Shown: positions 1-6,619 of the stretch, in pieces
Layout of the letters: each line of letters opens with the position of its first letter
Position numbering within the stretch: position 1 is the first letter of the stretch
Assembly: GCA_003136795.1 (NCBI GenBank)
Contig: PLDP01000216.1
Location: 14,463 to 26,013, forward strand
Direction of reading: 5' to 3'
DNA length: 11,551 bases
Source of the DNA: Actinomycetota bacterium
GTDB lineage: Bacteria; Actinomycetota; Thermoleophilia; Gaiellales; Gaiellaceae
Notes under the pieces: generated by a model
Database searches by the model: none
Seen by the model: only the letters and a program-made list of their open reading frames with translations
What the model was told of the DNA's origin: nothing
Translations under genes and position numbers: made by a program

Positions 1-612
1 CCCGAGCCGGCGGTGCCGGCCTCCGGGCGCGGCCACGTTCGGGCCGGCCTGGGCTACGTGCGGAGGTCGCGCGCGATCCGCGCGACGATGCTGATGGCGA
101 TCGCGTCCGGGATGGTCTTCAACGCCGGCGTGACGCTGCCGCTTCTCGCCACCCGGACTTTCCACCTCGGCCCGACGGGCTTCGGCGCGATGTTCGCGAT
201 CTTCGGGGTCGGCGCGGTCGGCGGCGCGCTGCTCGCGGCCGGCGGCGGCTCGTGGCCAACGGGTCGCCGCGTTCGACTGCTGGCGCTGCTCACCGGCGCG
301 GACGTCGTCCTGACCGGGCTCGCGCCGGACGCGGCCGCGGCGTTCGTCGGGCTCACACTTGCGGGGCTTCTCTCGATCTGGTTCATCGCGCTCGCGAACA
401 CGCTCGTGCAAGTGCGAACCGCGCCCGCCTTCCGAGGGCGCGTGATGGGAATCTGGACGATGGCCCTGCCGGGCATGAACCCGGTGACGGGCCTCCTCGC
501 CGGCGTCACCGCAGTCGCACTGGGACCACGGGCAGGGTTCGCGCTCGGCGGCGTCGCGCTCGCCCTGACGGCCGCGCTCGGCTGGGGGGCGCTCGCGGAC
601 GGGCGGCGGTAG
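1..612 (+). CDS. MFS transporter, C-terminal half (5' end outside window)
   Basis: Seen: the frame is open from base 1 and stops with TAG at 610-612, so about 203 C-terminal residues are visible and the true start lies upstream. About six hydrophobic segments follow one another, fitting TM7-TM12 of a 12-TM major facilitator. The loop with RGRVMGIW after a stretch reading ANTLVQVR resembles the conserved TM10-TM11 region of the MFS_3/EntS-like exporter group. Known: that group are proton-driven inner-membrane exporters of siderophores, drugs or metabolites. Inferred: a drug or metabolite efflux pump; the substrate cannot be read from this half. The next gene starts only 9 bp downstream on the same strand, so the two may share a transcript. 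The family call is fairly secure; the subfamily is less so. Confidence 0.82.
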   Translation, partial: PEPAVPASGRGHVRAGLGYVRRSRAIRATMLMAIASGMVFNAGVTLPLLATRTFHLGPTGFGAMFAIFGVGAVGGALLAAGGGSWPTGRRVRLLALLTGADVVLTGLAPDAAAAFVGLTLAGLLSIWFIALANTLVQVRTAPAFRGRVMGIWTMALPGMNPVTGLLAGVTAVALGPRAGFALGGVALALTAALGWGALADGRR

Positions 613-621
613 GCTCCACCG

Positions 622-1077
622 GTGGGAATCACAGAGGCGGGCACCCTGCACCACACCTGCTTCGTCGTGCACGACGTCGACAGGACGTCGGCGGCGTTGT
701 CGGAGTCGCTCGGGATCGGGCCATGGGCGGTGTTCAACGTCGAGCCGCACTCGACGACGGTGCGCGGGCGCGACGTTCCCTTCACCTTCCGGGTCGCGAT
801 CGCTGCGCTCGGCGAATCGAACTACGAGCTGCTCGCACCGGTGACAGGCGAAAGTCTCTACGTCGAGCACCTTGCGACGAAGGGTGAGGGGTTCCACCAC
901 ACCTGCATCGCCTACGAGACGGCCGGGGCCATGCAGGCGGCGAAGGCCGAGCTCCTCGGCCAGGGACGCGAGCTCGTCCAGGGCGGTCTGGTCGGCGAGC
1001 ACGGCGAGTTCTGCTACTTCGAGCTCGCCGAGACCGGATCGATCCTCGAGCTGCTGTACCTCGACCCGCCCGCCTAG
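622..1077 (+). CDS. VOC/glyoxalase-fold protein, methylmalonyl-CoA epimerase-like
   Basis: Seen: 151 residues made of two repeated halves, each opening with an HH-T-C motif (LHHTCF at 9-14, FHHTCI at 91-96) and each ending with a strand bearing a glutamate (YELLAP near 69, LELLYLD near 143). H11, E69, H93 and E143 therefore match the four metal-ligand positions of the vicinal oxygen chelate fold. Known: this fold with about 150 residues occurs in glyoxalase I, methylmalonyl-CoA epimerases and many uncharacterised isomerases and lyases that use a divalent metal. Inferred: a soluble metal-dependent enzyme. Epimerase is one option, but no mutase genes are nearby, so the substrate is open. The GTG start lies 9 bp after the MFS stop with no clear Shine-Dalgarno, but TAGGCT sits 6 nt upstream, a spacing compatible with leaderless transcription. 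A hairpin follows the stop. Confidence 0.85.
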   Translation: MGITEAGTLHHTCFVVHDVDRTSAALSESLGIGPWAVFNVEPHSTTVRGRDVPFTFRVAIAALGESNYELLAPVTGESLYVEHLATKGEGFHHTCIAYETAGAMQAAKAELLGQGRELVQGGLVGEHGEFCYFELAETGSILELLYLDPPA

Positions 1078-1083
1078 GCAGCC

Positions 1084-1102
1084 GACTTCATTCGGTGAAG
1101 TC
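1084..1102. terminator. Hairpin after the VOC gene, possible terminator
   Basis: GACTTCA and TGAAGTC form a perfect 7-bp stem around a TTCGG loop, beginning 7 nt after the VOC stop codon. No T-run follows on the plus strand (next bases TTGC). It could end the MFS-VOC transcript as a U-tract-less hairpin, or work in both directions, since the remnant frame on the opposite strand ends about 65 bp away. Function is inferred from position and symmetry. Confidence 0.45.
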
Positions 1103-1168
1103 TTGCGCCGGCGCCGACCCGACCAGAGCCGAAGCTCGCGAACGTCGCGGCGAATCAGATCATCACGG

Positions 1169-1480
1169 TCAAGGCACCGGGCCGCGCAGGATGATCTCCT
1201 CGTACAGCGCCCGATAGAGCACGAAACGTCGCGGCTCGGGCTCCGGCGCTGACGTGACGTCGAGCTCCGAGATCACGTAGCGGCGCACCTCCTCGTAACC
1301 ACGAGGCTCGAGGAACACGGCCACCTCGGGTGTGCGCGTCGTCGTCCACACCTCGAGCCCCGTCTTGCCGAGCGCGCGCGCCTGCGCGGAGGTCTCCTCG
1401 AAGCGGGCGTCATCGACCTCGTGGAACCACACCTCCGCGAACGGCAGGTGCTCCAGTCCCGGGATCGGCCTCACGTCCAC
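1169..1480 (-). pseudogene. Probable GNAT acetyltransferase remnant (103 codons)
   Basis: Seen: the frame opens with GTG at 1480 and ends at 1169. Residues about 29-75 (ARALGKTGLEV, then FLEPRGYEEVRRYV) look like helix 3, strand 5 and helix 4 of a GNAT fold, where the usual text is close to 'fl.krGF.ev'. After an SAPEPEP linker the protein ends with LYRALYEEIILRGPVP, which resembles the extreme C-terminus of two-domain GNAT proteins (GY..LYEE..LRGP). The acetyl-CoA loop (R/QxxGxG/A) is absent. The reading frame stays open upstream of the GTG, across the dyad and into the ABC gene antisense, with no ATG, GTG or TTG. Inferred: a once longer, probably tandem-GNAT gene that lost its start region and most of its second domain. 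It could instead be a small functional protein. The comparison is from family knowledge, not an alignment. Confidence 0.5.
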
Positions 1481-1553
1481 GCGGCGATCATCGCCGACGC
1501 CGGCGAACCTCTTGATCGTTAGCCTGGTTAACCGTCGCTGGTAGCTTGACCTC
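1481..1553 (+). promoter_or_regulatory. Leader of the ABC exporter operon with 15-bp dyad
   Basis: GTTAGCCTGGTTAAC at 1518-1532 is an imperfect palindrome centred on T1525 (six of seven pairs match). A -10-like TAGCTT occupies 1542-1547, with exactly 6 nt before the GTG at 1554 and no Shine-Dalgarno. A weak -35-like TTAGCC (1519-1524) lies 17 nt upstream of that box, inside the dyad. Such a layout would suit a repressor blocking RNA polymerase. The MarR gene at the end of the operon is the obvious candidate, but no matching dyad was seen at the marR promoter, so the link is a guess. Confidence 0.4.
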
Positions 1554-3332
1554 GTGAGCAGGCGCTCTCTCTCCGTTGATCCTCCGGATCTCAGCCTCTG
1601 GCCGACGGCGAAGGGGCTTGCGAAGCTGTGGCGCGAGCAGTGGCGGCTCGTGACCGTCGGCCTCGTCTGTGCCTTCTTCTACTCCGGCCTCTCGCTGGCG
1701 ATCCCGATCGTCATCCGCCACGCGATCGACAGCTCGATCGCGCCGACGAACGGCCACCACAAGCCGCTGTGGCCGTATCTCGCCGCGGTCGCCGTGCTCG
1801 CGGTGCTGCGCTTCGCGCTCAACTTCACACGGCGCTATGCGACGGCACGCACCGGCATTCGCGTCGAGGCGCGCATGCGCGAACTGCTCTACCAGGCCTA
1901 CCTGCGCTATCCGCGCGCGTTCTACGACAGGCACGCGACCGGCCAGGTGGTGTCGCGCGCCACGAACGACCTCTACCCCGTCCGCTACTTCATCGGCTGG
2001 GGCATGACGCAGGGCCTCCAGTCGCTGATGATGATCGGCGGGATCGCGGTCGTCCTGTTCCTCGTCAACGTCAAGCTGGCGGCGTTCGCGCTGATCGCGA
2101 TGCCCGCGGTGTTCGTGCTCGCCTTTAGCTTCGCGCGCAAGGTGATGCCGATCTCGCGCCAGGTGCAGCAGTTGAAGGCCGACGTCACCGAGGCGGCGGA
2201 CGAAGCCGTCGTCGGGATCGAGATGGTGCAGGCGTTCGGACGCGAGGACGACGTGCAGGCGCGCTTCGCGCAGAAGGCCGAGCTCGTGCGCGATGGCGTG
2301 CTGCGCCAGGCGCGCATCGAGGCGGCATTCCTGCCCGGGCTGCTCTTCCTGCCGACGCTCTCGATCGCGGCCGTGGTGCTCTTCGGCGGCCACGATGTGA
2401 TCGGCGGCACCCTCACCTACGGCGAGTTCTTCCTCTTCTACCAACTGCTCCTCCAGCTCGTCTGGCCGCTCGAGGCGCTCGGCTGGATCCTCTCGCTCGC
2501 GCAGCGCGCGACCGCATCCGCGTCGCGCAGCTTCGCGTGGCTGCAGGGGATCGAGACGGTCCCCGAGCCGACGCATCCGACGTCGTTGCCGGCGGGCGCG
2601 CTCGCGGTCCGTTTCGAGAGCGTGCGCTTCTCCTACGGCAGTGGCTCCGAGGTGCTCTCGGGCGTCGAGCTCGAGATCGCGCCCGGCGAGGTGATCGCCG
2701 TCTGCGGCCCCACCGGCGCGGGGAAGACGTCGCTGCTCAACCTGCTGCCGCGCTTCTACGACCCGACCGACGGGCGCGTGCTCGTGGGCGGCGTCGACGT
2801 GCGCGACGTGAACCTCGAGGAGCTCCGCAACGCCGTGGCGATCGTCACGCAGAAGCCGATCCTCTTCTCGATCCCGCTGCGCGACAACCTGACCGCGGCG
2901 CGGCCGGACGCGCCGTGGGACGAGGTCGTCGCCGCGTCCGAAGCCGCGGGCGTCGCGCACTTCGCGGCCGACCTGCCCGACGGCTACGACACGCTGATCG
3001 GCGAGCGCGGCGTCAACCTCTCGGGCGGACAGCGGCAACGCGTCGCGCTCGCGCGCGCACTGGTCGCCGGTGCGCGCGTCGTCGTGCTCGACGACCCGAT
3101 GTCGGCGGTCGACACGGAGACCGAGCGCCACCTCGTCGCAAACCTCCGCCCCGCCCTCGCCGGCCGCACCGTGCTGATCGCGACGCAGCGCCTCTCCACC
3201 GTCGAGGTGGCAGACCGTGCCGTCGTGCTCGACAACGGCGTGATCGTCGAGGCGGGCACGCCCACGGAGCTGCTCGCGCTCGGCGGCGTCTTCTGGTCGC
3301 TGTTCGGGGAGGAGATCAGTGCCGTCGCGTAG
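1554..3332 (+). CDS. ABC exporter half-transporter with degenerate ATP site
   Basis: Seen: 592 residues, usual length for a TMD-NBD half-transporter. Six membrane helices occupy roughly residues 30-315; the nucleotide-binding domain follows. Walker A GPTGAGKT is at 385-392, Q-loop Q433, a perfect LSGGQ signature at 489-493, Walker B ending LDD with D513-D514, D-loop SAVD to 520. Two key residues deviate: the catalytic glutamate is Asp (D514), and the switch histidine is Gln (ATQRLST, Q545). Known: these substitutions mark the degenerate-site subunit of heterodimeric exporters such as TM287/288 and BmrCD. Inferred: it pairs with the next gene product in the cytoplasmic membrane to export drugs, lipids or peptides. 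GTG start without Shine-Dalgarno; TAGCTT lies 6 nt upstream. Translation is probably coupled to the next gene by a 14-nt overlap. Confidence 0.92.
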   Translation: MSRRSLSVDPPDLSLWPTAKGLAKLWREQWRLVTVGLVCAFFYSGLSLAIPIVIRHAIDSSIAPTNGHHKPLWPYLAAVAVLAVLRFALNFTRRYATARTGIRVEARMRELLYQAYLRYPRAFYDRHATGQVVSRATNDLYPVRYFIGWGMTQGLQSLMMIGGIAVVLFLVNVKLAAFALIAMPAVFVLAFSFARKVMPISRQVQQLKADVTEAADEAVVGIEMVQAFGREDDVQARFAQKAELVRDGVLRQARIEAAFLPGLLFLPTLSIAAVVLFGGHDVIGGTLTYGEFFLFYQLLLQLVWPLEALGWILSLAQRATASASRSFAWLQGIETVPEPTHPTSLPAGALAVRFESVRFSYGSGSEVLSGVELEIAPGEVIAVCGPTGAGKTSLLNLLPRFYDPTDGRVLVGGVDVRDVNLEELRNAVAIVTQKPILFSIPLRDNLTAARPDAPWDEVVAASEAAGVAHFAADLPDGYDTLIGERGVNLSGGQRQRVALARALVAGARVVVLDDPMSAVDTETERHLVANLRPALAGRTVLIATQRLSTVEVADRAVVLDNGVIVEAGTPTELLALGGVFWSLFGEEISAVA

Positions 3333-5157
3333 GCGTACTGGGCTGACGCGCCTCAGCCGCTATCTCGTCGGCCACGGCCTGCGCGTGGCGCTGCTCTCGG
3401 TGGTCGGCGTCTGCTCCGCTGCGGCACCGGTCACGGCGCTCTTGATCGTGCAGGACGCGATCAACAACGGCATGCAGGCGCACAACCGTGGACGCCTCGG
3501 GCGCGACGTTGTCATCTACCTCGTGATCAACGCGCTCGCCTGGATTCTGCAGACGACCCTTGTGCGCGGCCTTGCGAGGGTCGGCCAGGACGTCGTGCTC
3601 GGGCTGCGCGAAGACCTCTTCGATCATCTGACCACCCTGTCGCTGAAGTACTTCTCGCAGCAGAAGGCCGGCTGGATCATCGCCAGGCTCACGTCGGACG
3701 TCGACGCGCTGTCGGATGTGCTCTCACAAGGCCTGACCACGCTCGTCGTCAACACGCTGACGCTGCTCGCAGGAATCGTCGGCCTCTTCATCCTCGACTG
3801 GCGGCTCGGGCTCGTTGCCCTCGTGATCCTGCCGCCGACCTTCGTGCTCACGCGGTGGTTCCAGGTGCGCTCGCACGCAGCGTTCCTGCGCGTGCGCGAG
3901 ACGATCTCGGCGATGACCGCGCAGATCGCCGAGTCCGTCTCGGGGATGGCCGTCATCCAGGCCTACAACCGCGAGCGTGCCTTCCTCGGCGAGTTCGACG
4001 CGTCGAACGACGCGAACCGGCACACGAACACGCACGCCCAGTGGCTGAACTCGCTCTTCTTCCCGGGGATCGAGTTCCTGGGCATCGTCGCGATGACCGC
4101 GGTGCTCTGGGTCGGCGGCCACATGATCGCGAGCGGCTCGCTCGCGATCGGCACGCTCGTCTCCGCCGTCTTCATGCTGAACCTGGTCTTCCAGCCGCTG
4201 CAGGAGCTCTCCGACCTGTACGGCCAGGTGCAGTCGGCCGGCGCGGCGATGGAGAAGATCACGACCGTTCTCGACACCAGTCCGGAGATCACCGACCGGC
4301 CCGGCTCGCATCGCGCCGAGCGCATCGAAGGCGACCTGCACATTGACCGCGTGACCTTTGCCTACGGGAAAGAGCCGGTGCTGCACGCGATCGACATCCA
4401 CGTGCCCGCCGGCGGCTGCCTCGCGCTCGTCGGCGAGTCCGGCGGCGGCAAGTCGACCACGGCGAAGCTCGTCGGGCGCTTCTACGACCCGGACGACGGC
4501 GCGATCCGCGTCGACGGACACGACCTGCGCGAGCTCGAGCTGCGCTCGTACCGCCGCCAGCTCGGCGTCGTGCTCCAGGACCCGTTCCTGTTTGCGGGAA
4601 CGATCGGCGACAACATCCGCTTCGCGCATCCCGAGGCGACCGACGAGATGGTCGCCGACGTCGCACAGGCCGTCGGCGTCGACCGGATCGCGCGCCGCTT
4701 CGACGCAGGCCTCGCGCACACCGTGCGCGAAGGCGGCGCCGGGCTGTCGGCGGGAGAGCGACAGCTGATCTCGATCGCGCGGGCGCTGCTCGCCGACCCG
4801 CGCATCCTGATCCTCGACGAGGCGACCTCGAATATCGACCGGCCGACGGAGATCCTGATCGAGCGCGCCCTCGACCGACTGCTCTCCGGACGCACGTCGA
4901 TCATCATCGCCCACCGCCTGGCCACCGTCCGCCGCGCGGACGAGATCCTGGTGATGGAACACGGCCGCATCTCGCAGCGCGGGCGCTTCGACGAGCTGCT
5001 CGAGACCGACGGGCCGTTCAGGCGGCTCGCGAAGGAGCTGAAGGGCTCAGAGGCTCAGCTGCAGGGAGGAGTCTCGGACGCCGACCTGCAGTCGGAGCCG
5101 GTCACCGGCAGCCGTGCGAGCAACTCGGCGAGAGTCGCGAGCTCAGAGCCCGAGTAA
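3319..5157 (+). CDS. ABC exporter half-transporter, catalytic partner
   Basis: Seen: 612 residues, six-helix TMD then NBD. Walker A GESGGGKST at 372-380, Q-loop Q420, Walker B ending LDE with D500 and catalytic E501, and H532 in the switch (IAHRLAT) are all canonical. The signature is altered to LSAGERQ at 476-482 instead of LSGGQ. Known: in heterodimeric exporters the altered signature faces the degenerate Walker site of the partner, while the canonical Walker site here faces the partner's LSGGQ. The two genes therefore complement each other exactly. The GTG start lies inside the previous gene (14-nt overlap), preceded by GGGGAGGAG ending 4 nt upstream, so expression is coupled and near equimolar. 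After the NBD (ending near LAKELKG) there is a low-complexity, polar tail of about 35 residues. This tail overlaps the convergent marR gene by 103 bp. Confidence 0.93.
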   Translation: MPSRRRTGLTRLSRYLVGHGLRVALLSVVGVCSAAAPVTALLIVQDAINNGMQAHNRGRLGRDVVIYLVINALAWILQTTLVRGLARVGQDVVLGLREDLFDHLTTLSLKYFSQQKAGWIIARLTSDVDALSDVLSQGLTTLVVNTLTLLAGIVGLFILDWRLGLVALVILPPTFVLTRWFQVRSHAAFLRVRETISAMTAQIAESVSGMAVIQAYNRERAFLGEFDASNDANRHTNTHAQWLNSLFFPGIEFLGIVAMTAVLWVGGHMIASGSLAIGTLVSAVFMLNLVFQPLQELSDLYGQVQSAGAAMEKITTVLDTSPEITDRPGSHRAERIEGDLHIDRVTFAYGKEPVLHAIDIHVPAGGCLALVGESGGGKSTTAKLVGRFYDPDDGAIRVDGHDLRELELRSYRRQLGVVLQDPFLFAGTIGDNIRFAHPEATDEMVADVAQAVGVDRIARRFDAGLAHTVREGGAGLSAGERQLISIARALLADPRILILDEATSNIDRPTEILIERALDRLLSGRTSIIIAHRLATVRRADEILVMEHGRISQRGRFDELLETDGPFRRLAKELKGSEAQLQGGVSDADLQSEPVTGSRASNSARVASSEPE

Positions 5158-5570
5158 CGGCCGACAAACAGCTCTTCGATCCCGCGCAGGTGCGTCACCG
5201 CGGCGTCCTTCAGCTTCGCGGCGCCCTCGTCCGTCAGCTTCGCGTACGAGACGCGCGCATCCGAGTCACAGGTCTCCTTCGAGACGAAGCCGCACGACTC
5301 CAGGCCTTCCAGCAGGCGCGTGATCCCCGAGGCGGTGAGCAGGACGCGCTCGGCGAGGTCGACCCGCCGCAACATTCCACCCTCGGCATGCGAGAGGTGC
5401 AGGAGCACCTCGTAGTCGTTCAGCGTCAGGCCGTGCTCGCGCTGCAACTGCACGGACAGCTCCCGCGTGATCGCGGCGTGCGAGCGCAGGAACGAGACCC
5501 AAGCCTCAAGCTGCTGCGTCTCGAGCTGCTGCGTCTGGGTAGCGGACTGCGTGAGCGATGGTGTGGTCAT
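5055..5570 (-). CDS. MarR-family transcriptional regulator
   Basis: Seen: 171 residues from ATG at 5570, chosen over an in-frame start at 5663 because the longer form overlaps the DUF2294 gene and adds an unrelated basic stretch. GAGGG lies 10 nt upstream. A winged helix-turn-helix spans about residues 45-125: LTLNDYEVLLHLSHAEGG, recognition helix TASGITRLLEGLESCGF (79-95), wing with SDARVSYAKLT (103-113). Helices on both sides would form the dimer interface. Four cysteines (93, 101, 161, 170) are present; redox sensing is possible but unproven. Known: MarR proteins repress efflux genes and release DNA on binding phenolic or drug-like ligands. Inferred: control of the convergent ABC exporter. 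Odd points: a TQQLE duplication near the N-terminus, and a 3' end overlapping the ABC gene. It lies 32 bp downstream of the DUF2294 gene and may share its transcript. Confidence 0.9.
   Translation of the reverse strand: MTTPSLTQSATQTQQLETQQLEAWVSFLRSHAAITRELSVQLQREHGLTLNDYEVLLHLSHAEGGMLRRVDLAERVLLTASGITRLLEGLESCGFVSKETCDSDARVSYAKLTDEGAAKLKDAAVTHLRGIEELFVGRYSGSELATLAELLARLPVTGSDCRSASETPPCS
5505..5534 (-). repeat. 15-bp tandem duplication inside marR
   Basis: Two adjacent 15-bp units (ctcaagctgctgcgt and ctcgagctgctgcgt on the plus strand) differ at one base and encode TQQLE twice at residues 13-22. They lie before the DNA-binding domain in a polar N-terminal stretch, so the duplication probably only lengthens a flexible or helical arm. 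It is a likely slippage site. Confidence 0.8.
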
Positions 5571-5602
5571 AGTTCTTGCGCCCTCAAGTGTAGCGCGCCC
5601 CG

Positions 5603-5965
5603 CTAGTCGGCGCCGTTTCGCTCCAGCACGAAGATCTCGGCCGCCATGTCCGGGTCGAAGCACACCTGCGACATGAAGGCGATCACCTTTCGCCCCATCA
5701 CCTCTTCGATCGCCTCCGAGAACGGCACCGCCATTGCGTCCTGGAAGGCCTGCCGCGTGTCGCGGACCCTGCCCTGCTGACCGGCCTCGATCAGCGTGCG
5801 CTCGACGGGGGTGTAGATGTCCTCGAGGAAGACGATCACGTAGTCCCGCTGGATCACGGTGTGCGCGCTGACCGCGCCGCGCCCATAGTGCTCGCGGTGG
5901 AGCCGCGTGATCGCGTTCGCCGCTGCGCTCGCGCGCCTACCTGGATCAATGCCGAGGGTCGACAT
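5603..5965 (-). CDS. DUF2294 (MpsC-like) family protein
   Basis: Seen: 120 residues from ATG at 5965, with GAAGGA ending 4 nt upstream. An N-terminal helix (about 11-26) leads to GRGAVSAHTVIQRDYVIVFLEDIYTP in part, then VERTLIEAG and a helical segment ending EAIEEVMGRKVIAF, then a closing strand. This order (GkGp..v...i..d.v.v.l.g.lTp.E..L, then ..ie.itg.kv) is that of DUF2294, Pfam PF10057. Known: the family is named MpsC from an association with the MpsAB membrane system, but its biochemical role is not settled. Seen here: soluble, no signal peptide, no MpsA or MpsB homologue in the window. Inferred: a small cytoplasmic protein of unknown function, probably co-transcribed with marR 32 bp downstream. 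Confidence in the family is good; none is claimed for function. Confidence 0.78.
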   Translation of the reverse strand: MSTLGIDPGRRASAAANAITRLHREHYGRGAVSAHTVIQRDYVIVFLEDIYTPVERTLIEAGQQGRVRDTRQAFQDAMAVPFSEAIEEVMGRKVIAFMSQVCFDPDMAAEIFVLERNGAD

Positions 5966-6069
5966 GACGTCCTTCTCTCTTCCACCTCGATGTCAGATGA
6001 GCGCCCGTAAGGGATGAGGCGAAAGAGGAGCAGCCCGGCGGACGTTGCGCTCTGGCCAAGCTAGCACTG

Positions 6070-6534
6070 CTAGGAGGGATTGGAGATCCGGCCGAACAAC
6101 GCAACGTGCGCGCGCGCCCGCGTCTGGCGCTGCACCTGGTCGCCGGAGTTTCCCTCGACCGTCGCGATGCGACCGTCCGCGAGCGGCCGGATCACGATCC
6201 CGGCGTGGTCGGGCAGGCCGCCGTCCCAGTCGAAGACGACGATGTCGCCCGGCTTCGGATCGTCGACTTCCCGGCCCGTTGCACGCAGCCACGCGGCGAG
6301 TGTCGGCACGTACGCGACGCCGCGCGGGCCGACGCCGGCCCCCGGCCAGCCGCGGCAGAGAACGACGCCGGCGCCGACGTCGAAGCAGTACGACGCGAAG
6401 ATCGCGCACCAGGGCACGCCGTCGGTCCCGAACCAGCGGCCGAACATCGTGCGATTCGAGCCCGGCGGGGACTCGCGCACACCCACATGCCGCAGCGCCT
6501 CGGCCAGCGCACGCCGGCCCGGGGAAGCGCTCAT
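6070..6534 (-). CDS. CHAP-domain peptidoglycan amidase/endopeptidase
   Basis: Seen: 154 residues from ATG at 6534. An in-frame GTG at 6567 would add 11 residues, but TATTCT lies exactly 6 nt before the ATG, favouring the shorter leaderless form. Catalytic cysteine C43 in PWCAIFASYCF, histidine H110 in DHAGIV, and a polar E127/N129 in EGNSG match a CHAP triad. KPGDIVVFDW before the histidine is the usual CHAP strand. Known: CHAP enzymes cut peptidoglycan as amidases or endopeptidases, in phage lysins, autolysins and secretion systems. Odd: no signal peptide, membrane helix or cell-wall-binding module is present, and no phage genes (holin, tail) are nearby. Inferred: a domesticated lysin, an export-independent hydrolase, or an enzyme acting on internalised peptides. 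It is divergent from the sulfate operon and in line with DUF2294 after a 104-bp gap. Confidence 0.82.
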   Translation of the reverse strand: MSASPGRRALAEALRHVGVRESPPGSNRTMFGRWFGTDGVPWCAIFASYCFDVGAGVVLCRGWPGAGVGPRGVAYVPTLAAWLRATGREVDDPKPGDIVVFDWDGGLPDHAGIVIRPLADGRIATVEGNSGDQVQRQTRARAHVALFGRISNPS

Positions 6535-6619
6535 CACCCAAGAATACGCAGGTTCCGTAGCGCACACTCGTGATCGTTCTTATTTGACGGATCAGCGTCA
6601 CTTATGCTAATTGTTCACC
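6535..6619. promoter_or_regulatory. sbp promoter: Divergent promoter region between CHAP gene and sulfate operon
   Basis: On the plus strand TTGACG (6584-6589) and GCTAAT (6606-6611), 16 nt apart, form the best promoter in the window; its start would fall within a few bases of the ATG at 6620. A dyad TGACG-N6-CGTCA (6585-6600) overlaps the -35 box and is a candidate operator, perhaps for the Rrf2 regulator at the far end of the operon. On the minus strand TATTCT (6546-6541) lies 6 nt before the CHAP ATG, with no good -35. All functions are inferred from sequence and spacing. Confidence 0.55.

Noticed and set aside
1488..3131. Long open frame (547 codons) on the minus strand
   Set aside because: It lies antisense to the first ABC gene and encodes a monotonous Arg/Asp/His/Glu-rich protein with no domain pattern, as expected from the codon-position GC bias of the real gene.
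3724..4962. Long open frame (412 codons) on the minus strand
   Set aside because: Same artefact, antisense to the second ABC gene; the plus-strand frame carries all ABC motifs.
5575..5588. CTTG-N6-CAAG dyad in the marR leader as an autoregulatory operator
   Set aside because: Arms of 4 bp are too short, and the sequence does not match the dyad at the ABC promoter.
5591..5605. TAGCG-N5-CGCTA inverted repeat at the DUF2294 stop
   Set aside because: The stem is only 5 bp in GC-rich DNA and could arise by chance; not enough to call an attenuator between DUF2294 and marR.
5571..5663. Longer marR start at 5663
   Set aside because: It would overlap the DUF2294 3' end by about 60 bp and add a non-conserved basic stretch; ATG 5570 has GAGGG at 10 nt and begins the normal MarR N-terminus.
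6061..6073. CTAGC-ACT-GCTAG inverted repeat at the CHAP stop
   Set aside because: A 5-bp stem with a 3-nt loop and no T-run is too weak to call a terminator.
5993..6601. Arg-rich frame on the minus strand over the CHAP gene
   Set aside because: It overlaps the CHAP gene in another frame and has low-complexity Arg/Ala/Gly composition; the CHAP frame has catalytic motifs.
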